DNA of 64,000 nucleotides from Lampris incognitus (Eukaryota; Chordata; Actinopteri; Lampriformes; Lampridae), in the NCBI RefSeq assembly GCF_029633865.1, contig NC_079212.1, positions 64,695,597 to 64,759,596 on the forward strand, in the 5' to 3' direction. Below are positions 56,201 to 64,000 of the stretch, piece by piece. The notes beneath the pieces are model-generated. The model searched no databases. It was not told where the DNA came from and saw only the letters and a program-made list of their open reading frames with translations. A program made the translations under genes and the position numbers. Numbering within the stretch: the stretch's first letter is position 1; the number at the start of each line of letters is the position of its first letter.

Positions 56201-59200
56201 CTGCTTCTATATAAATGAAGATTGGTGTTACAGTGTTGAAGAAATCATACAGCCCTCACTTAGAGAACATTTTCATTTACTCTAAACCATTTTATTTACC
56301 GCGTGAGTTTTCATCATTTATTCTGGCTGGTGTTTACATCCCACCTCAGGCCTGTATTAGTGAGGCATTGCAACACATGACGGACCAGATGATAAACACG
56401 GAGCACAAACATCCACACTCCCTCCTCATTATCCTTGGGGATTTTAACAGAGCAAACCTCAGCCACAGGCTCCCAAAATAAAGTATCCCACTAGGGACAA
56501 AAACACTGGATCATTGCTACACAATATTAAAGGATGCCTATTGCTCTGCCCCCGTGCAGCTTTGGGACTTTCTGATCACAGTCTGGTTCATCATCTCCCA
56601 ACCTATTGGCAGAAACTTAAAAGCAAAGCCTGTGGTTAAAACTGTGAGGAGATGGACCTACTGCTATGACTACCACTTTCGGCTGCTCCCATTAGGGGTC
56701 TCCACAGCGGATCATCCGTTTCCATTTCTTCCTGTCTTCTGCATCTTCCTCTGTCACACCAGCCACGTGCATGTCCTCCCTCACCACATCCATAAACCTC
56801 CTCTTTGGCCTTCCTCTTCTCCTCTTCCCTGGCAGCTCCATATTCAGCATCCTTCTCCCAATATACCCAGCATCTCTCCTCCACACATGTCCAAACCGTC
56901 TCAGTCTTGCCTCTCTTGCTTTGTCTCCAAACCGTCCAACCTGAGCGGTCCCTCTAATATACTCGTTCCTAATCCTGTCCTTCATCACTCCCAGTGAAAA
57001 TCTTATCATCTTCAACTCTGCCACCTCCAGCTCCATCCCCTGTCTTTTCGTCAGTGCCACTGTCTCCAAACCATATAACATAGCTGGTCTCACAACCATC
57101 TTGTAAACCTTCCCTTAACTCTTGCTGGTACCCTTCTGTTGCAAATCACTCCTGAAACTCTTCTCCACTCACTCCACCCTGGACCAACAAGTTAAAACTG
57201 GAGCTTCAGGCCTGCTTTGATTTTATAGATTGGAGTGTTTTTGAGGCTGCATCTACAGACCTGGACAAACTTACTGACACTAAAATCTTATATCAGCTTC
57301 TGTGAGAACATGTGTATGCCCAACAAAATCCTCTGCATCTTCAACAACAGTAAGCCCTGGTTTACAGAAAAACTCAGGCAGCTTTGTCAGGCTAAGGAGG
57401 AGGCCTAAAGGGGTGGAGACAGGGCCCTGTACAATCAGGACAGAACCCCACTTACAAAGGAGATCAAAGTAGCCAAAAGGGGCTACACTGAAAAGCTGAA
57501 AAACAATGTTTCAGCTAACGACCCTGCGTCTGTGTGGGGAGACCTGCAGGACATCACCAACTACAGGAAATCCTCCACCCAAACTATAGAGACCCTTCAA
57601 CTAGCTGACAATTTTAATGTGTTTTACTGCAGGTTTGATCAGCCTACTTCCACACCTCTCACCCACTCCAACTCAGACATTATACAACCAACTGCACCCC
57701 CTGCCATAACCCCTCCTCTCCCTCTTGACTCCTGACCAGAACTGATAGTCTGTGAAGAAGATGTGTGTCAGATATTCCAAAGACAGAAGATCAGAAAGAC
57801 ACCAGGCCTGGACAGTGTGTCACCCTCCTGTCTGAAAGTCTGCGCAGACCAGCTGGCCCCCCATCTTCGCACAGCTCTTCAACAAATTACTGCCGCTGTG
57901 TGAAGTCCCTCCCTACTTCAAGCGCTCCACTGTCATCCTGGTTCCCAAGAAATCCTCCATCAGTGGACTGAACAACTACAGGCCCATCGCCCTGATGTCT
58001 GTGGTCACCAAGTCCTTCAAGAGACTGGTGTTGACCCATCTGAAAAACATCACAGACCTCCTGCTGCACCCCCTGCAGTTTGCCTAATGGGCAATAGGTC
58101 AGTGAATGATGTGGTCAACATGGGACTGCACTACATCCAGCAACACCTTGACTCTCCAGGGACATATGCAAGGATCCTGTTTTTGGACTTCAGCTTGGCG
58201 TTCAACACCACCGTCTCAGAAATCTCACTCACCAAACTCACCGAGCTCACTGTGTCCGCCTCCACTTGTCAGTGTATCACAAACTTCCTGACAGACAGGA
58301 AGCAGCAGGTCAGGCAGGGGAGATTATATCCAGTACCCGAACAGTCAGTACTGACGCCCCCCAGGGATGTGCTCTCCCCACTGCTCTTCTCTCTATACAC
58401 CAATAACTGCACCTCAGGACAACAATCTTTTTAATTCCTGAAATTTGCAGACGGGAGGTCAAACAGCTGGCCCTCTGGTGCGGTCAAAACAACCTGGAGC
58501 TGAACACGCTCAAAACTGTGGCGATGATAGTGGACTTCCGGATAAGCCTCCCATCACTGCCCCCCCCCCACCATACTCAACAGCACTGTGTCGGCTGTGG
58601 ATTCCTTCTGGTTTCTAGGTTCTACAATCTCCCAAGGACCTGAAGTCATCAAAAAGGCCCCGCAGAGAATGTACTTCCTGCACAGGCTCAGGGAATACAT
58701 CCTGCCTCAGGAGCTGTTGATCCAGTCTTATAGTGCAGTCACTGAGTTTGTTTTCTGCACTTCCATCACTGTCTGGTTTGGTTCGGCCACCAAACAGCAC
58801 AGGAACGGACTACAACGGACATTTGGATTTGCAGAAAAGATTATCGGTGACAACCTGCCCACAATCCATGACCTGTCACCTCCAGAGTCAGGAAACAGGC
58901 AGGGAAAATCACTGCAGACTCTTCACACCCTGGACAAAACCTGTTCCAACTTCTCCCCTCTGGTAGGCGCTACAGAACAGTGAACACCAAAACCACCAGA
59001 CACATGAACACTTTCTTCCATCTTGCCATCGCACTTATAAACAGTTAACTTACTGTGGTACTGTACAATAACCCTGGAACACTATAATACCCATTGTACC
59101 TACAAATGATATATATTTATTCCAGTCTAAAATTCAAATGTGAAATATATTTAACTCAGTACTGTATATCTGAACAGGCAGTATACTGTGCACAAAAAAA

Positions 59201-61257
59201 GAAGAAAAACCCCACCAACTATCAGAAATCAGAAACACTTTTTCATTTCACTTCGTGCACTTGCGTACATGAAATGAAACAAAATGCCATTTCCCCCAGC
59301 CCACAGCAGTACAACACAAAGACAAAAGCACTCCAAAAGCTACAAGAAAACACATATCCAAACTAACACATACACTCACTGGCCACTTTATTAGGTACAC
59401 CTTGCTAGTACCGGGTTGGACCCCCTTTTGCCTTCAGAACTGCCTTAATCCTTCGTGGCATAGATTCAACAAGGTACTGGAAACATTCCTCAGAGAGTTT
59501 GGTCCATATTGACATGATAGCATCACGCAGTTGCTGCAGATTTGTCGGCTGCACATCCATGATGCGAATCTCCCGGTCCACCACATCCCAAAGGTGCTCT
59601 ATTGGATTGAGATCTGGTGACTGTGGAGGCCATTTGAGTACAGTGAACTCATTGTCATGTTCAAGAAACCAGTCTGAAATGATTCGAGCTTTATGACATG
59701 GCGCGTTATCCTGCTGGAAGTAGCCATCAGAAGATGGGAACACTGTGGTCATAAAGGGATGGACATGGTCAGCAACAATACTCAGGTAGGCTGTGGCGTT
59801 GACACGATGCTCAATTGGTACTAAGGGGCCCAAAGTGTGCCAAGAAAATATCCCCCACACCATTACACCACCACCACCAGCCTGAACCGTTGATACAAGG
59901 CAGGATGGATCCATGCTTTCATGTTGTTGACGCCAAATTCTGACCCTACCATCCGAATGTCGCAGCAGAAATCGAGACTCATCAGACCAGGCAACGTTTT
60001 TCCAATCTTCTATTGTCCAATTCTGTGCGAATTGTAGCCTCAGTTTCCTGTTCTTAGCTGACAGGAGTGGCACCCGGTGTGGTCTTCTGCTGCTGTAGCC
60101 CATCTGCCTCAAGGTTCGACGTGTTGTGCGTTCAGAGATGCTCTTCTGCATACCTCGGTTGTAATGAGTGGTTATTTGAGTTACTGTTGCCTTTCTATCA
60201 GCTCGAACCAGTCTGGCCATTCTCCTCTGACCTCTGGCATCAACAAGGCATTTTCGCCCACAGAACTGCCGCTCACTGGATATTTTCTCTTTTTCGAACC
60301 ATTCTCTGTAAACCCTAGAGATGGTTGTGCATGAAAATCCCAGTACATCAGCAGTTTCAGAAATACTCAGACCAGCCCGTCTGGCACCAACAACCATGCC
60401 ACGTTCAAAGTCACTTAAATCACCTTTCTTCCCCATTCTGATGCTCGGTTTGAACTGCAGCAGATCGTCTTGACCATGTCTACATGCCTAAATGCATTGA
60501 GTTGCTTCCATGTGATTGGCTGATTAGAAATTTGCGTTAACGAGCAGTTGGACAGGTGTGCCTAATAAAGTGGCCGGTGAGTGTATATCCAAACTATATG
60601 TATATAAAGTAACTTTTTTAACAATTTCATATTTATCTCAGTACCCCTTGCACCCTTCACTTTGATGAGTGAAGAGTGCACTTTTTCCTGTTTACAGTTC
60701 AGAGAAACTGTTTCACCTTTATATAGCCATTCCTTGTATTTATTCGTGGAGATCTCTGTGTTGTTATTCTGTGTAAGTACACTGAGAGTCACTAAACCAC
60801 AGTCAAATTCATTGGATATGCAAACATACTTGGCCAATAAAGACTATTCTGATTCTGATGTACCACGTATGTATTTGTGTCTTACTGTTTCTTGCACATT
60901 AGCTGCAAACCAATTAGAGTTTACTTCTCCTTTGAGACAATAAAGTTGAGTTGAGTTGTGTATCCTAAATCTCTTGCTGTGTTTGGTGATACTACAAAGC
61001 TGGCATGTATCAGACAGTAAACAATGAAAAGTCTGTTGTGTATGTTGTTAGTTTTGGGTATTAGATAAGGTATTAGATAAAGAAGCTCCTGTTAAAAAGA
61101 TGTAAGGGATACCCCGGAGGCGTAGTCTCCAATGATGGCCACTCTCTGGAAATCAGGCACTTCAACATATGTGAGGGAATCCACCTTTGTTGCCCCAACA
61201 GGGGTAGCAGAAGCATGGGTAGTAGCCAGGTTGAGGCTGCGCTGATGTCTCTTCTTG
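38108..61257 (-). CDS. ampd1: AMP deaminase 1 (muscle type), 13 exons, 5' end missing
   Basis: The enzyme hydrolyses AMP to IMP and ammonia in the cytosol, the first step of the purine nucleotide cycle. Thirteen exons on the minus strand sum to 2005 bp (667 residues plus part of one codon and the stop). All splice phases agree and no internal stop occurs. Key motifs are the zinc-binding [41 protein letters not shown] and the catalytic [11 protein letters not shown]. The N-terminal sequence VPDFQRV..GDYASG and the block [12 protein letters not shown] favour AMPD1 over AMPD3. Compared with the roughly 750-780 residues of vertebrate AMPD1, about 80-110 N-terminal residues are missing and should lie upstream at higher coordinates; none were recognised in 61258-64000. 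Introns are swollen with transposons and minisatellites. One intron uses a GC donor. Confidence 0.96.
38552..38662 (-). CDS. ampd1: ampd1 window exon 12
   Basis: 111 bp, 37 codons. Acceptor CACAG, donor GTAATG. Encodes [20 protein letters not shown] to SSLSDE. Confidence 0.96.
38808..39056. repeat. Minisatellite with core TGTGTGAAGCAGGTAGGTGG
   Basis: About ten imperfect units of 18-36 bp in the intron between exons 11 and 12. The apparent plus-strand frames here are repeat artefacts. Confidence 0.93.
39135..39290. repeat. Dispersed teleost-type repeat
   Basis: The sequence TTTATTTGTATAGCCCAA followed by TTTACAGCAACACAACATCC and an A-run resembles a dispersed repeat I associate with fish genomes. 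I cannot name its class. Confidence 0.5.
39362..39535 (-). CDS. ampd1: ampd1 window exon 11, catalytic SLSTDDP
   Basis: 174 bp, 58 codons. Acceptor CCAG, donor GTCGGA. Encodes [20 protein letters not shown] and the active-site [14 protein letters not shown]. Confidence 0.96.
39650..39878. mobile_element. MITE-like element with ~33-bp inverted repeats
   Basis: The left arm (39650-39683, TGTGAATGTCAACCTC...) and right arm (39846-39878) are inverted copies with a few differences. Between them lies a GC-rich core (CCGCTTATCCTGCTGTCAGG...) and a short ATT run. No protein is encoded. Confidence 0.75.
39879..40470. other. Intron spacer
   Basis: AT-rich intron sequence of ampd1. No gene or repeat recognised. 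Confidence 0.55.
40471..41850 (-). pseudogene. RTE-type LINE remnant, reverse transcriptase
   Basis: On the minus strand, degraded RT sequence includes [19 protein letters not shown] (about 41690-41640), [19 protein letters not shown] (about 41375-41315), [13 protein letters not shown], and further down [16 protein letters not shown]. The order matches RTE-type RTs. Many frame breaks. It sits in the ampd1 intron between exons 10 and 11, in the gene's direction. Confidence 0.8.
42044..42164 (-). CDS. ampd1: ampd1 window exon 10, metal and substrate site
   Basis: 121 bp. Acceptor CATAG, chosen because it restores the frame. Donor GTTAGG. Encodes [18 protein letters not shown] to NLKK, with conserved His and Glu. 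Confidence 0.95.
42360..42940. repeat. 48-bp minisatellite
   Basis: About twelve units of 48 bp (core ACCAGTACCCTTATCAAACA and AATCCACCCAAACAACCCGA) in the intron between exons 9 and 10. The unit is 16 codons long, which gives long false open frames on both strands. Confidence 0.97.
42987..43150 (-). CDS. ampd1: ampd1 window exon 9
   Basis: 164 bp. Acceptor TGCAG, donor GTCAGA. Encodes [18 protein letters not shown] to MLNQLR plus two bases. The 48-bp minisatellite lies about 45 bp beyond the donor. Confidence 0.96.
43355..43481 (-). CDS. ampd1: ampd1 window exon 8
   Basis: 127 bp. Acceptor TTCAG, donor GTGAGT. Encodes [20 protein letters not shown] to SIFLKH. Confidence 0.96.
43590..43820. 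other. Intron spacer
   Basis: Unremarkable intron sequence between exons 7 and 8. Nothing recognised. Confidence 0.5.
43821..44240 (+). mobile_element. tRNA-derived SINE
   Basis: A head with A-box-like GTGGCGGGGTATTCC and B-box-like GGTTTGAATCC (about 43872-43882), a G-rich body, and the end ...GAGTAATTGGCCAAGTACAA. The same tail occurs at 53588-53640 as a separate fragment. It is typical of a fish SINE family I recognise but will not name. Confidence 0.75.
44540..44722. repeat. Minisatellite with core GTCCTGTCCCTTGCCCTTCA
   Basis: About five to six units of roughly 30-33 bp in the intron between exons 7 and 8. Confidence 0.9.
44766..44929 (-). CDS. ampd1: ampd1 window exon 7
   Basis: 164 bp. 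Acceptor TCTAG, donor GTAAGT. Encodes [14 protein letters not shown] and WMIQIPRI, leaving two bases of a split tyrosine codon. Confidence 0.96.
45030..45853. repeat. 51-bp minisatellite
   Basis: About sixteen units of 51 bp (core CATCAGGTCATGGTTATGAG and CGCTCTCATAGTGACACG). Its right end is about 20 bp from the donor of ampd1 exon 6. The unit is 17 codons, giving a false 256-codon frame. Confidence 0.97.
45873..46004 (-). CDS. ampd1: ampd1 window exon 6
   Basis: 132 bp, 44 codons. Acceptor TTAAG, donor GTATTA. Encodes [19 protein letters not shown] to EYFATIIK. A 51-bp minisatellite ends only about 20 bp past its donor. Confidence 0.96.
46005..46511. other. Intron spacer
   Basis: Intron sequence without a recognisable gene. 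Confidence 0.5.
46512..47326. mobile_element. Non-autonomous element with ~65-bp inverted repeats
   Basis: The left arm (about 46512-46580) and right arm (about 47264-47326) are inverted copies (GGACAAATGGGCTTTCGG... on the right). The arms carry internal echoes of GCCCATTAGTCCGA. The core holds a tRNA-like segment at 46625-46715 and no convincing protein. The class is unknown. Confidence 0.72.
46625..46715 (-). repeat. tRNA-like segment inside the inverted-repeat element
   Basis: Minus strand: A-box-like TTTAGTCGAGCGGTTAG and B-box-like GGTTCAAGTCC. It is related to the sequence at 11165-11262. Not a complete tRNA. Confidence 0.6.
47940..49200 (-). pseudogene. Penelope-like RT and GIY-YIG region
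   Basis: Minus-strand frames at 48698-49198 (RT fingers and palm), 48555-48818 (palm with FVDDTW) and 47933-48187 (GIY-YIG). The enzyme would nick DNA and prime reverse transcription. Frame changes between the pieces make it inactive. Confidence 0.82.
49310..49900 (+). mobile_element. Two SINE-like copies in tandem
   Basis: Copies begin near 49313 (GGCACGGTGGCCCAGTGGTT) and 49573. Each has A-box-like and B-box-like motifs (GGTTTGAACCCC) and the shared body TTTGCATGTTCTCCCC...AAAGACATGCATGTTA. The second carries an extra inverted copy of part of the body (49664-49728). Confidence 0.78.
49664..49728. repeat. Near-perfect 31-bp hairpin within the second SINE copy
   Basis: The left arm 49664-49693 and right arm 49698-49728 are inverted with one mismatch and a loop of four bases (GACG). 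Confidence 0.92.
50596..50980. other. Intron spacer
   Basis: Intron sequence next to exon 5. No feature recognised beyond the donor. Confidence 0.5.
50981..51175 (-). CDS. ampd1: ampd1 window exon 5, zinc-binding motif
   Basis: 195 bp, 65 codons. Acceptor CATAG, donor GTAAGT. Encodes [19 protein letters not shown] with the metal-binding histidines, to DSLDVHA. Confidence 0.97.
51176..52012. other. Intron between ampd1 exons 4 and 5
   Basis: AT-rich. A small palindromic stretch of ATGCATATTGCATAT-like sequence lies at 51620-51660. No gene. Confidence 0.55.
52013..52142 (-). CDS. ampd1: ampd1 window exon 4
   Basis: 130 bp. Acceptor TACAG, donor GTGGGC. Encodes [15 protein letters not shown] to HRDFYNCRK. 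Confidence 0.95.
52307..52526 (-). CDS. ampd1: ampd1 window exon 3, with GC donor
   Basis: 220 bp. Acceptor CTCAG. It encodes [12 protein letters not shown] through [14 protein letters not shown]. The only donor that keeps the frame is GCAAGT (plus strand 52301-52306), which gives a threonine codon split across the junction, as found at this place in AMPD3. Confidence 0.93.
52916..53725 (+). mobile_element. hAT-type transposon remnant with BED finger
   Basis: The ends read TAGGCCTGTTACAGTC and ...GTCGTGATCATGACGGCC, close to the inverted ends of fish hAT elements. Inside, a short frame (about 53295-53410) shows a BED-type zinc finger start ([27 protein letters not shown]). The transposase core is missing. 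A SINE tail lies at 53575-53645. Confidence 0.7.
53575..53645 (+). repeat. SINE tail fragment
   Basis: GGGCCAAATACAATTGGGGA followed by GAAAAAGGGGGAG matches the end of the SINE family seen at 43821-44240. Confidence 0.65.
53845..54010 (-). CDS. ampd1: ampd1 window exon 2
   Basis: 166 bp. Acceptor TTTAG, donor GTAAAC. Encodes [17 protein letters not shown] onwards to HHIQP and leaves one base of a split codon. Confidence 0.95.
54011..54427. other. Intron spacer
   Basis: AT-rich ampd1 intron. No feature. Confidence 0.55.
54428..54690. repeat. 18-bp minisatellite
   Basis: About fourteen units of GCTAGCATTATGGAACAA and variants, each with an NheI-like GCTAGC. The false frames here are repeats of six residues. 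Confidence 0.96.
54691..55167. other. Intron spacer
   Basis: Nothing recognised. Confidence 0.5.
55168..55830 (-). mobile_element. L2/Rex1-type LINE, 3' fragment
   Basis: Minus strand: RT C-terminus ([33 protein letters not shown]) and a 3' end with the short repeated tail TGATTCTGATT (55168-55183 complement). It is 5'-truncated, as is common for LINEs. Same family as the plus-strand copy nearby. Confidence 0.78.
55990..58983 (+). pseudogene. LINE endonuclease and RT (broken)
   Basis: Endonuclease: [60 protein letters not shown] pieces: [14 protein letters not shown] (about 57800), [46 protein letters not shown], then KFADG with the usual second acidic residue and following segment missing. 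C-terminus: [25 protein letters not shown]. Many frame breaks. Confidence 0.82.
56668..57180 (-). mobile_element. RTE-type LINE, 3' fragment nested in the L2/Rex1 LINE
   Basis: A minus-strand frame (56692-57099) gives the RT C-terminus: [47 protein letters not shown]. It ends near 56668 with a short GTA-rich tail. The surrounding LINE reads on across it. Confidence 0.85.
59373..60583 (-). mobile_element. Tc1/mariner (DD36E type), copy 2, 1211 bp
   Basis: Inverted terminal repeats of about 29 bp (CACTCACTGGCCACTTTA at the left; complement of CACTCACCGGCCACTTTA at the right) are flanked by the TA duplication (59371-59372 and 60584-60585). Inside is one unbroken transposase gene. It sits in the 3' region of the L2/Rex1-type LINE, within an ampd1 intron and in the gene's direction. 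Confidence 0.97.
59405..60436 (-). CDS. Tc1/mariner transposase, unbroken (343 residues)
   Basis: The enzyme cuts the element out and inserts it at TA. The N-terminal paired helix-turn-helix region covers about residues 1-115 ([20 protein letters not shown]). The catalytic triad is D152 (WSDESRF), D243 (QQDNAPCH) and E280 ([11 protein letters not shown]). There are 36 residues between the second D and the E, so it is DD36E rather than the DD34E of classic Tc1. A glycine-rich [10 protein letters not shown] lies at 186-195. Relative to copy 1 it lacks three residues (VHQ) near 138, ahead of the first catalytic D. No stop or frame change. Activity is unknown. Confidence 0.95.
   Translation of the reverse strand: MGKKGDLSDFERGMVVGARRAGLSISETADVLGFSCTTISRVYREWFEKEKISSERQFCGRKCLVDARGQRRMARLVRADRKATVTQITTHYNRGMQKSISERTTRRTLRQMGYSSRRPHRVPLLSAKNRKLRLQFAQNWTIEDWKNVAWSDESRFLLRHSDGRVRIWRQQHESMDPSCLVSTVQAGGGGVMVWGIFSWHTLGPLVPIEHRVNATAYLSIVADHVHPFMTTVFPSSDGYFQQDNAPCHKARIISDWFLEHDNEFTVLKWPPQSPDLNPIEHLWDVVDREIRIMDVQPTNLQQLRDAIMSIWTKLSEECFQYLVESMPRRIKAVLKAKGGPTRY
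60861..61112. other. Intron spacer
   Basis: Short intron stretch before window exon 1. Includes TTGAGTTGAGTTG. Confidence 0.5.
61113..61257 (-). CDS. ampd1: ampd1 window exon 1
   Basis: 145 bp, starting with one base of a split codon after CACAG. Ends DYASG before donor GTATCC. Encodes the variable N-terminal region and [16 protein letters not shown]. Confidence 0.93.
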
Positions 61258-61859
61258 CTGTGGATGAGAAATCATGACATATGTTGTGTTTAGTGGCTGC
61301 TCTAAACCATTCAGTCTCAGTATGAATAAAATGTTTGTTACTATTTTTTTGTTTGTTTGTTTGTTTGTTTGTTTTTATAGGACAATATAAGAAGGTATTG
61401 TCTCAGGTTTAGAAAAACATGAAACTAATGTGTTGCTTTTGGATTCCTAGCAGAACAATTGTGAAACCCCTGACCTTCGTTTGGCTTTTGAGATCCCAAA
61501 ACAAACATTATGGAACAAAGTATAGTCAAGGGTTGAAGAGAAAAGAAAAAGAAAATACACTCACTGAAATTAAATTTACAATTTAATTGAGAGTAATGCC
61601 AGGCATAACAAAATCAGTACACACTGAAGTGTAGTTTAGCCATTATGCATAATATCATAATATAATAGCTGTGCCATGAGCCATCTCTACTTACAATACA
61701 GAAAATATTTTAGAAACTCCAAATTACTTTTGAATTACTCTGCAGGATTGTAATTGACATCTATAATGGCTTCCACACAATGTTACAAGACGGGTTAGGA
61801 ATAGGATTGGGTTTTGTCTAAGGAAGTGTACCCCTATTTTTTATAGATACGCTGGTCTG
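61258..61859. other. Intron upstream of window exon 1
   Basis: Holds a short (GTTT)n run (61349-61374). No further ampd1 exon recognised. Confidence 0.55.
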
Positions 61860-64000
61860 AGATGCAACCCAGTCACTGAGGATGCACAAGCCAGTGCATT
61901 CTTAGTGCCGGTCCTAAGCCTGGATAAAGAGGAGCGTTGCATCAGGAAGGGCATCCGGTGTAAAACCTTTGCCAAATCAAACGCGCGGCTCATAAATCAG
62001 ATTTCCATACCGGGTCAGTGGAGGCCTGGGTTACCAATGACCACCACTGGTGCTGTTGGCCAGCAGGGTGCTGGTGGAAACGATGCTACTGTTGGGCAAA
62101 GGAGAACGAGAGGGGGAAGGCATGTCCAGAGACAATAGGAGAGGAGGAAGGGTAGGAGTGTGGAGGTGAGAGTCAGAACTTGGACTGTTGGCACTATGAC
62201 TGGTAAAGGGAGAGAGCTGGCTGATTGATGGAATAAAGAAAGGTAGGCATACTGTGTGTGCAAGAGACCAGGTGGAAGGGGAGTAAGGCCAGGAGTATCA
62301 GAGGTGGGTTCAAACTCTTCTACTATGGTGTGGCTAGGTGGAGAAATTGGATAGGGGTAATTCTAAAGGAAGTGTATGTCAAGAGTCTGTTGGAGGTGAA
62401 GACAGTGTCAGAGAGATGAGAATACCCCGCAAGTTGAGTGTGAGATGGAAGAGAAAGAAGAATTCTGGAGTGAGTTAGATGAAGTGGTGGAGAGTGTACC
62501 CAAGGAGGAGAGAGTGGTGATTGGAGTGGACTTCAGTGGACATATTGATGAAGGCAACAGAGCTGATGAGGAGGTGATGGGCAGGTATGGAGTCAAGGAG
62601 AGAAATATGGAAGGACAGATGGTGGTGGAGTTTGCAAAAATGATGGAAATGGCTGTGGTGAATACCTATTTATAGAAGAGGGAGGAACACAGGGTGACAT
62701 AAGAGTGGAGTAAAGTGCAAACAGGTGGACTATATCTTATGCAGAAGGCGCAATCTGAAAGGGATTGGAGACTGCAAGGTGGTGACAGGAGAAGTTAGCT
62801 AGGCAGCATCGGATGGTGGTCTGTAGGATGACTTTGGAGACCAAGAAGAGGAAGCGAATGAAGGCAGAGCCGAAGATCAAATGGTGAAAGTTGAAGAAGG
62901 AAGACTGTTGTGTGGCGTTCAGGCAGGAGTTAAGACAGGCACTGGGTGTTAGTGAAGAGTTGCCGGGTGGCTGGGCAACCACTGCATAAATAGTGAGGGT
63001 GTTCTGGACTCTGTTAGTCATTGTTTAAGTTGAGACCTTTATTCTGGCGACGGACTTTTATTTTGAAGTACTTCCTTCACGACCGGCAAATTGCAATCAG
63101 GAAGTGTTATACCATCTTACCAGTGCATTGTGTGTGCTGCAAAAGGTTATCCGCCATCCTTGTTTCTTACGTCTTGATACACACAATGTTTGTAAGTATT
63201 TCAGTTTGTGTGGCCTATATTTACTACAGCATTACAAAGTCTATCCCATTCATTTTTTGTTTTAGCTGTAGTATGTTATGCCGTGTTGGTTTGTGCTAGC
63301 TTGCTATGTGTTAGCATGTTCCCTTTTGCTAGTCGTATGCTACGTTATACCTATCTGTATATTGGCTAGTCTACAGCTCTTATTTCATGCACTGAAGCAC
63401 TCTTGTTTGTACTTTTGATAGGTCTTATGTGTTCATTTTGTGTACGTACTTTGTAGTACCTTCAATTTTGTAACTGTGGTGTTATATTGTGTTTGTATAT
63501 TTCAGTTTCACCTTTTGGCAAGTAAACATCATAAACTTCACTCCGCCTCCTGAAATGATTGATTGCCGAATAGTTTAGCTGACTGAATAGTTGGGTTATT
63601 GCTCAGATCCTCCGAGACCAGCACAGAGAGAGACAGCTAGGAAGGTACTTGGTGTGTCATCAGGACAAGGGAAGGAGGACAAGGAGACTTGGTGGTGGAA
63701 TGAGGAAGTACAACAAATTATACAGAGGAAGAGGTTGGCAATGAAGAAATGGGATAGTCAGAGAGATGAAGAAAGTAGATAGCAGTAAAAGGAGATGCAG
63801 CGTAAAGCGAAGAGAGAGGTGGCAAAGGCAAAGGAAAAGGCATCTGGTGAGTTGTATGAGAGGTTAGACACTAAGGAAAGAGAAAAGGACTTGTACCTAT
63901 TAGCTAGACAGAGGGACCGAGCTGCGAAGGATGTGCAGCAAGTTAGGGCGATCAAGGATAGAGATGGAAATGTGCTGACAAGCGAGGAGAGTGTGCTAAG
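61860..64000 (+). mobile_element. RTE-type LINE, 5' part, running off the window
   Basis: Plus-strand remains of an RTE-type LINE: endonuclease pieces (CVQETRWKG region at about 62260, EEKEEFWSELDEVVESVPKE at about 62448-62510, VVIGVDFSGHIDEGNRADEE, VVNTYL), then a linker to about 62985. The element resumes at about 63625 (RETARKVLGVSSGQGKEDKE, WWWNEEVQ) and reaches the right edge. Frame breaks throughout. The same family as the fragments at 40471-41850 and 56668-57180. Confidence 0.83.
62990..63620. mobile_element. ~630-bp insertion in the RTE LINE
   Basis: LINE coding sequence breaks after about 62985 and resumes near 63625. The stretch between has no LINE similarity. I cannot name it and see no clear terminal repeats. 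Confidence 0.5.

Larger units (their letters stand above)
55880..60860 (+). mobile_element. L2/Rex1-type LINE with nested RTE and Tc1
   Basis: A plus-strand LINE in the first large ampd1 intron. It has an endonuclease, RT, a 3' region and a tail (CCAATAAAGACTATTCTGAT, about 60835-60855). It is split by an RTE fragment (about 56668-57180) and, in its 3' untranslated region, by a Tc1/mariner copy (59373-60583). The Jockey-group assignment (L2, CR1 or Rex1) is by motif recognition only. Confidence 0.8.

Overview
This window looks like a stretch of a teleost fish chromosome. The evidence is a multi-exon vertebrate gene with GT-AG introns, plus transposon families typical of fish: several Ty3/Gypsy lineages, an L1-like LINE, RTE and L2/Rex1-type LINEs, a Penelope-like element, Tc1/mariner, hAT, tRNA-derived SINEs, and dense micro- and minisatellites. 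I see no bacterial operon, CRISPR array or rRNA.

Layout. (1) 1-10253: the 3' half of a chromodomain Gypsy element (plus strand) with its LTR, followed by a second, decayed Gypsy element (plus) that is split by a third (minus, 4549-8523). (2) 10254-11390: microsatellites and a tRNA-like SINE. (3) 11391-37138: one roughly 6.5 kb L1-like LINE blown up to about 26 kb by nested insertions. Gypsy A (11918-17275) and Gypsy B (17401-31202) both sit in a 39-bp tandem repeat of L1 ORF1. A Tc1/mariner element (22132-31180) lies inside one LTR of Gypsy B. Gypsy C (22360-30184) lies inside that Tc1, and Gypsy D (24839-29292) lies inside Gypsy C. Target-site duplications (GACAG, AGCAT, TA, CTCT, CTACT) can be read at every level, so the order of events is clear. 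(4) 37139-38107: LINE and Penelope fragments. (5) 38108-61257, minus strand: thirteen exons of ampd1 (muscle-type AMP deaminase), with consistent splice phases and an uninterrupted reading frame; its first exons lie beyond the exons seen here, probably past the right edge. Its introns hold minisatellites of 48, 51 and 18 bp, two inverted-repeat elements, a Penelope-like element, SINEs, hAT remains, an L2/Rex1-type LINE, and a Tc1/mariner copy with an unbroken 343-residue transposase. (6) 61860-64000: an RTE-type LINE (plus), running off the right edge.

The only host gene I can support is ampd1, which turns AMP into IMP in the purine nucleotide cycle. Everything else is mobile or repetitive DNA. 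The most interesting features are the five-level nest, two Gypsy insertions into the same octamer of a repeat inside an L1 gene, the DD36E-spaced intact transposase, and a GC-AG intron in ampd1. I found no clearly new cellular system. Reading-frame breaks are described but no element is reconstructed.
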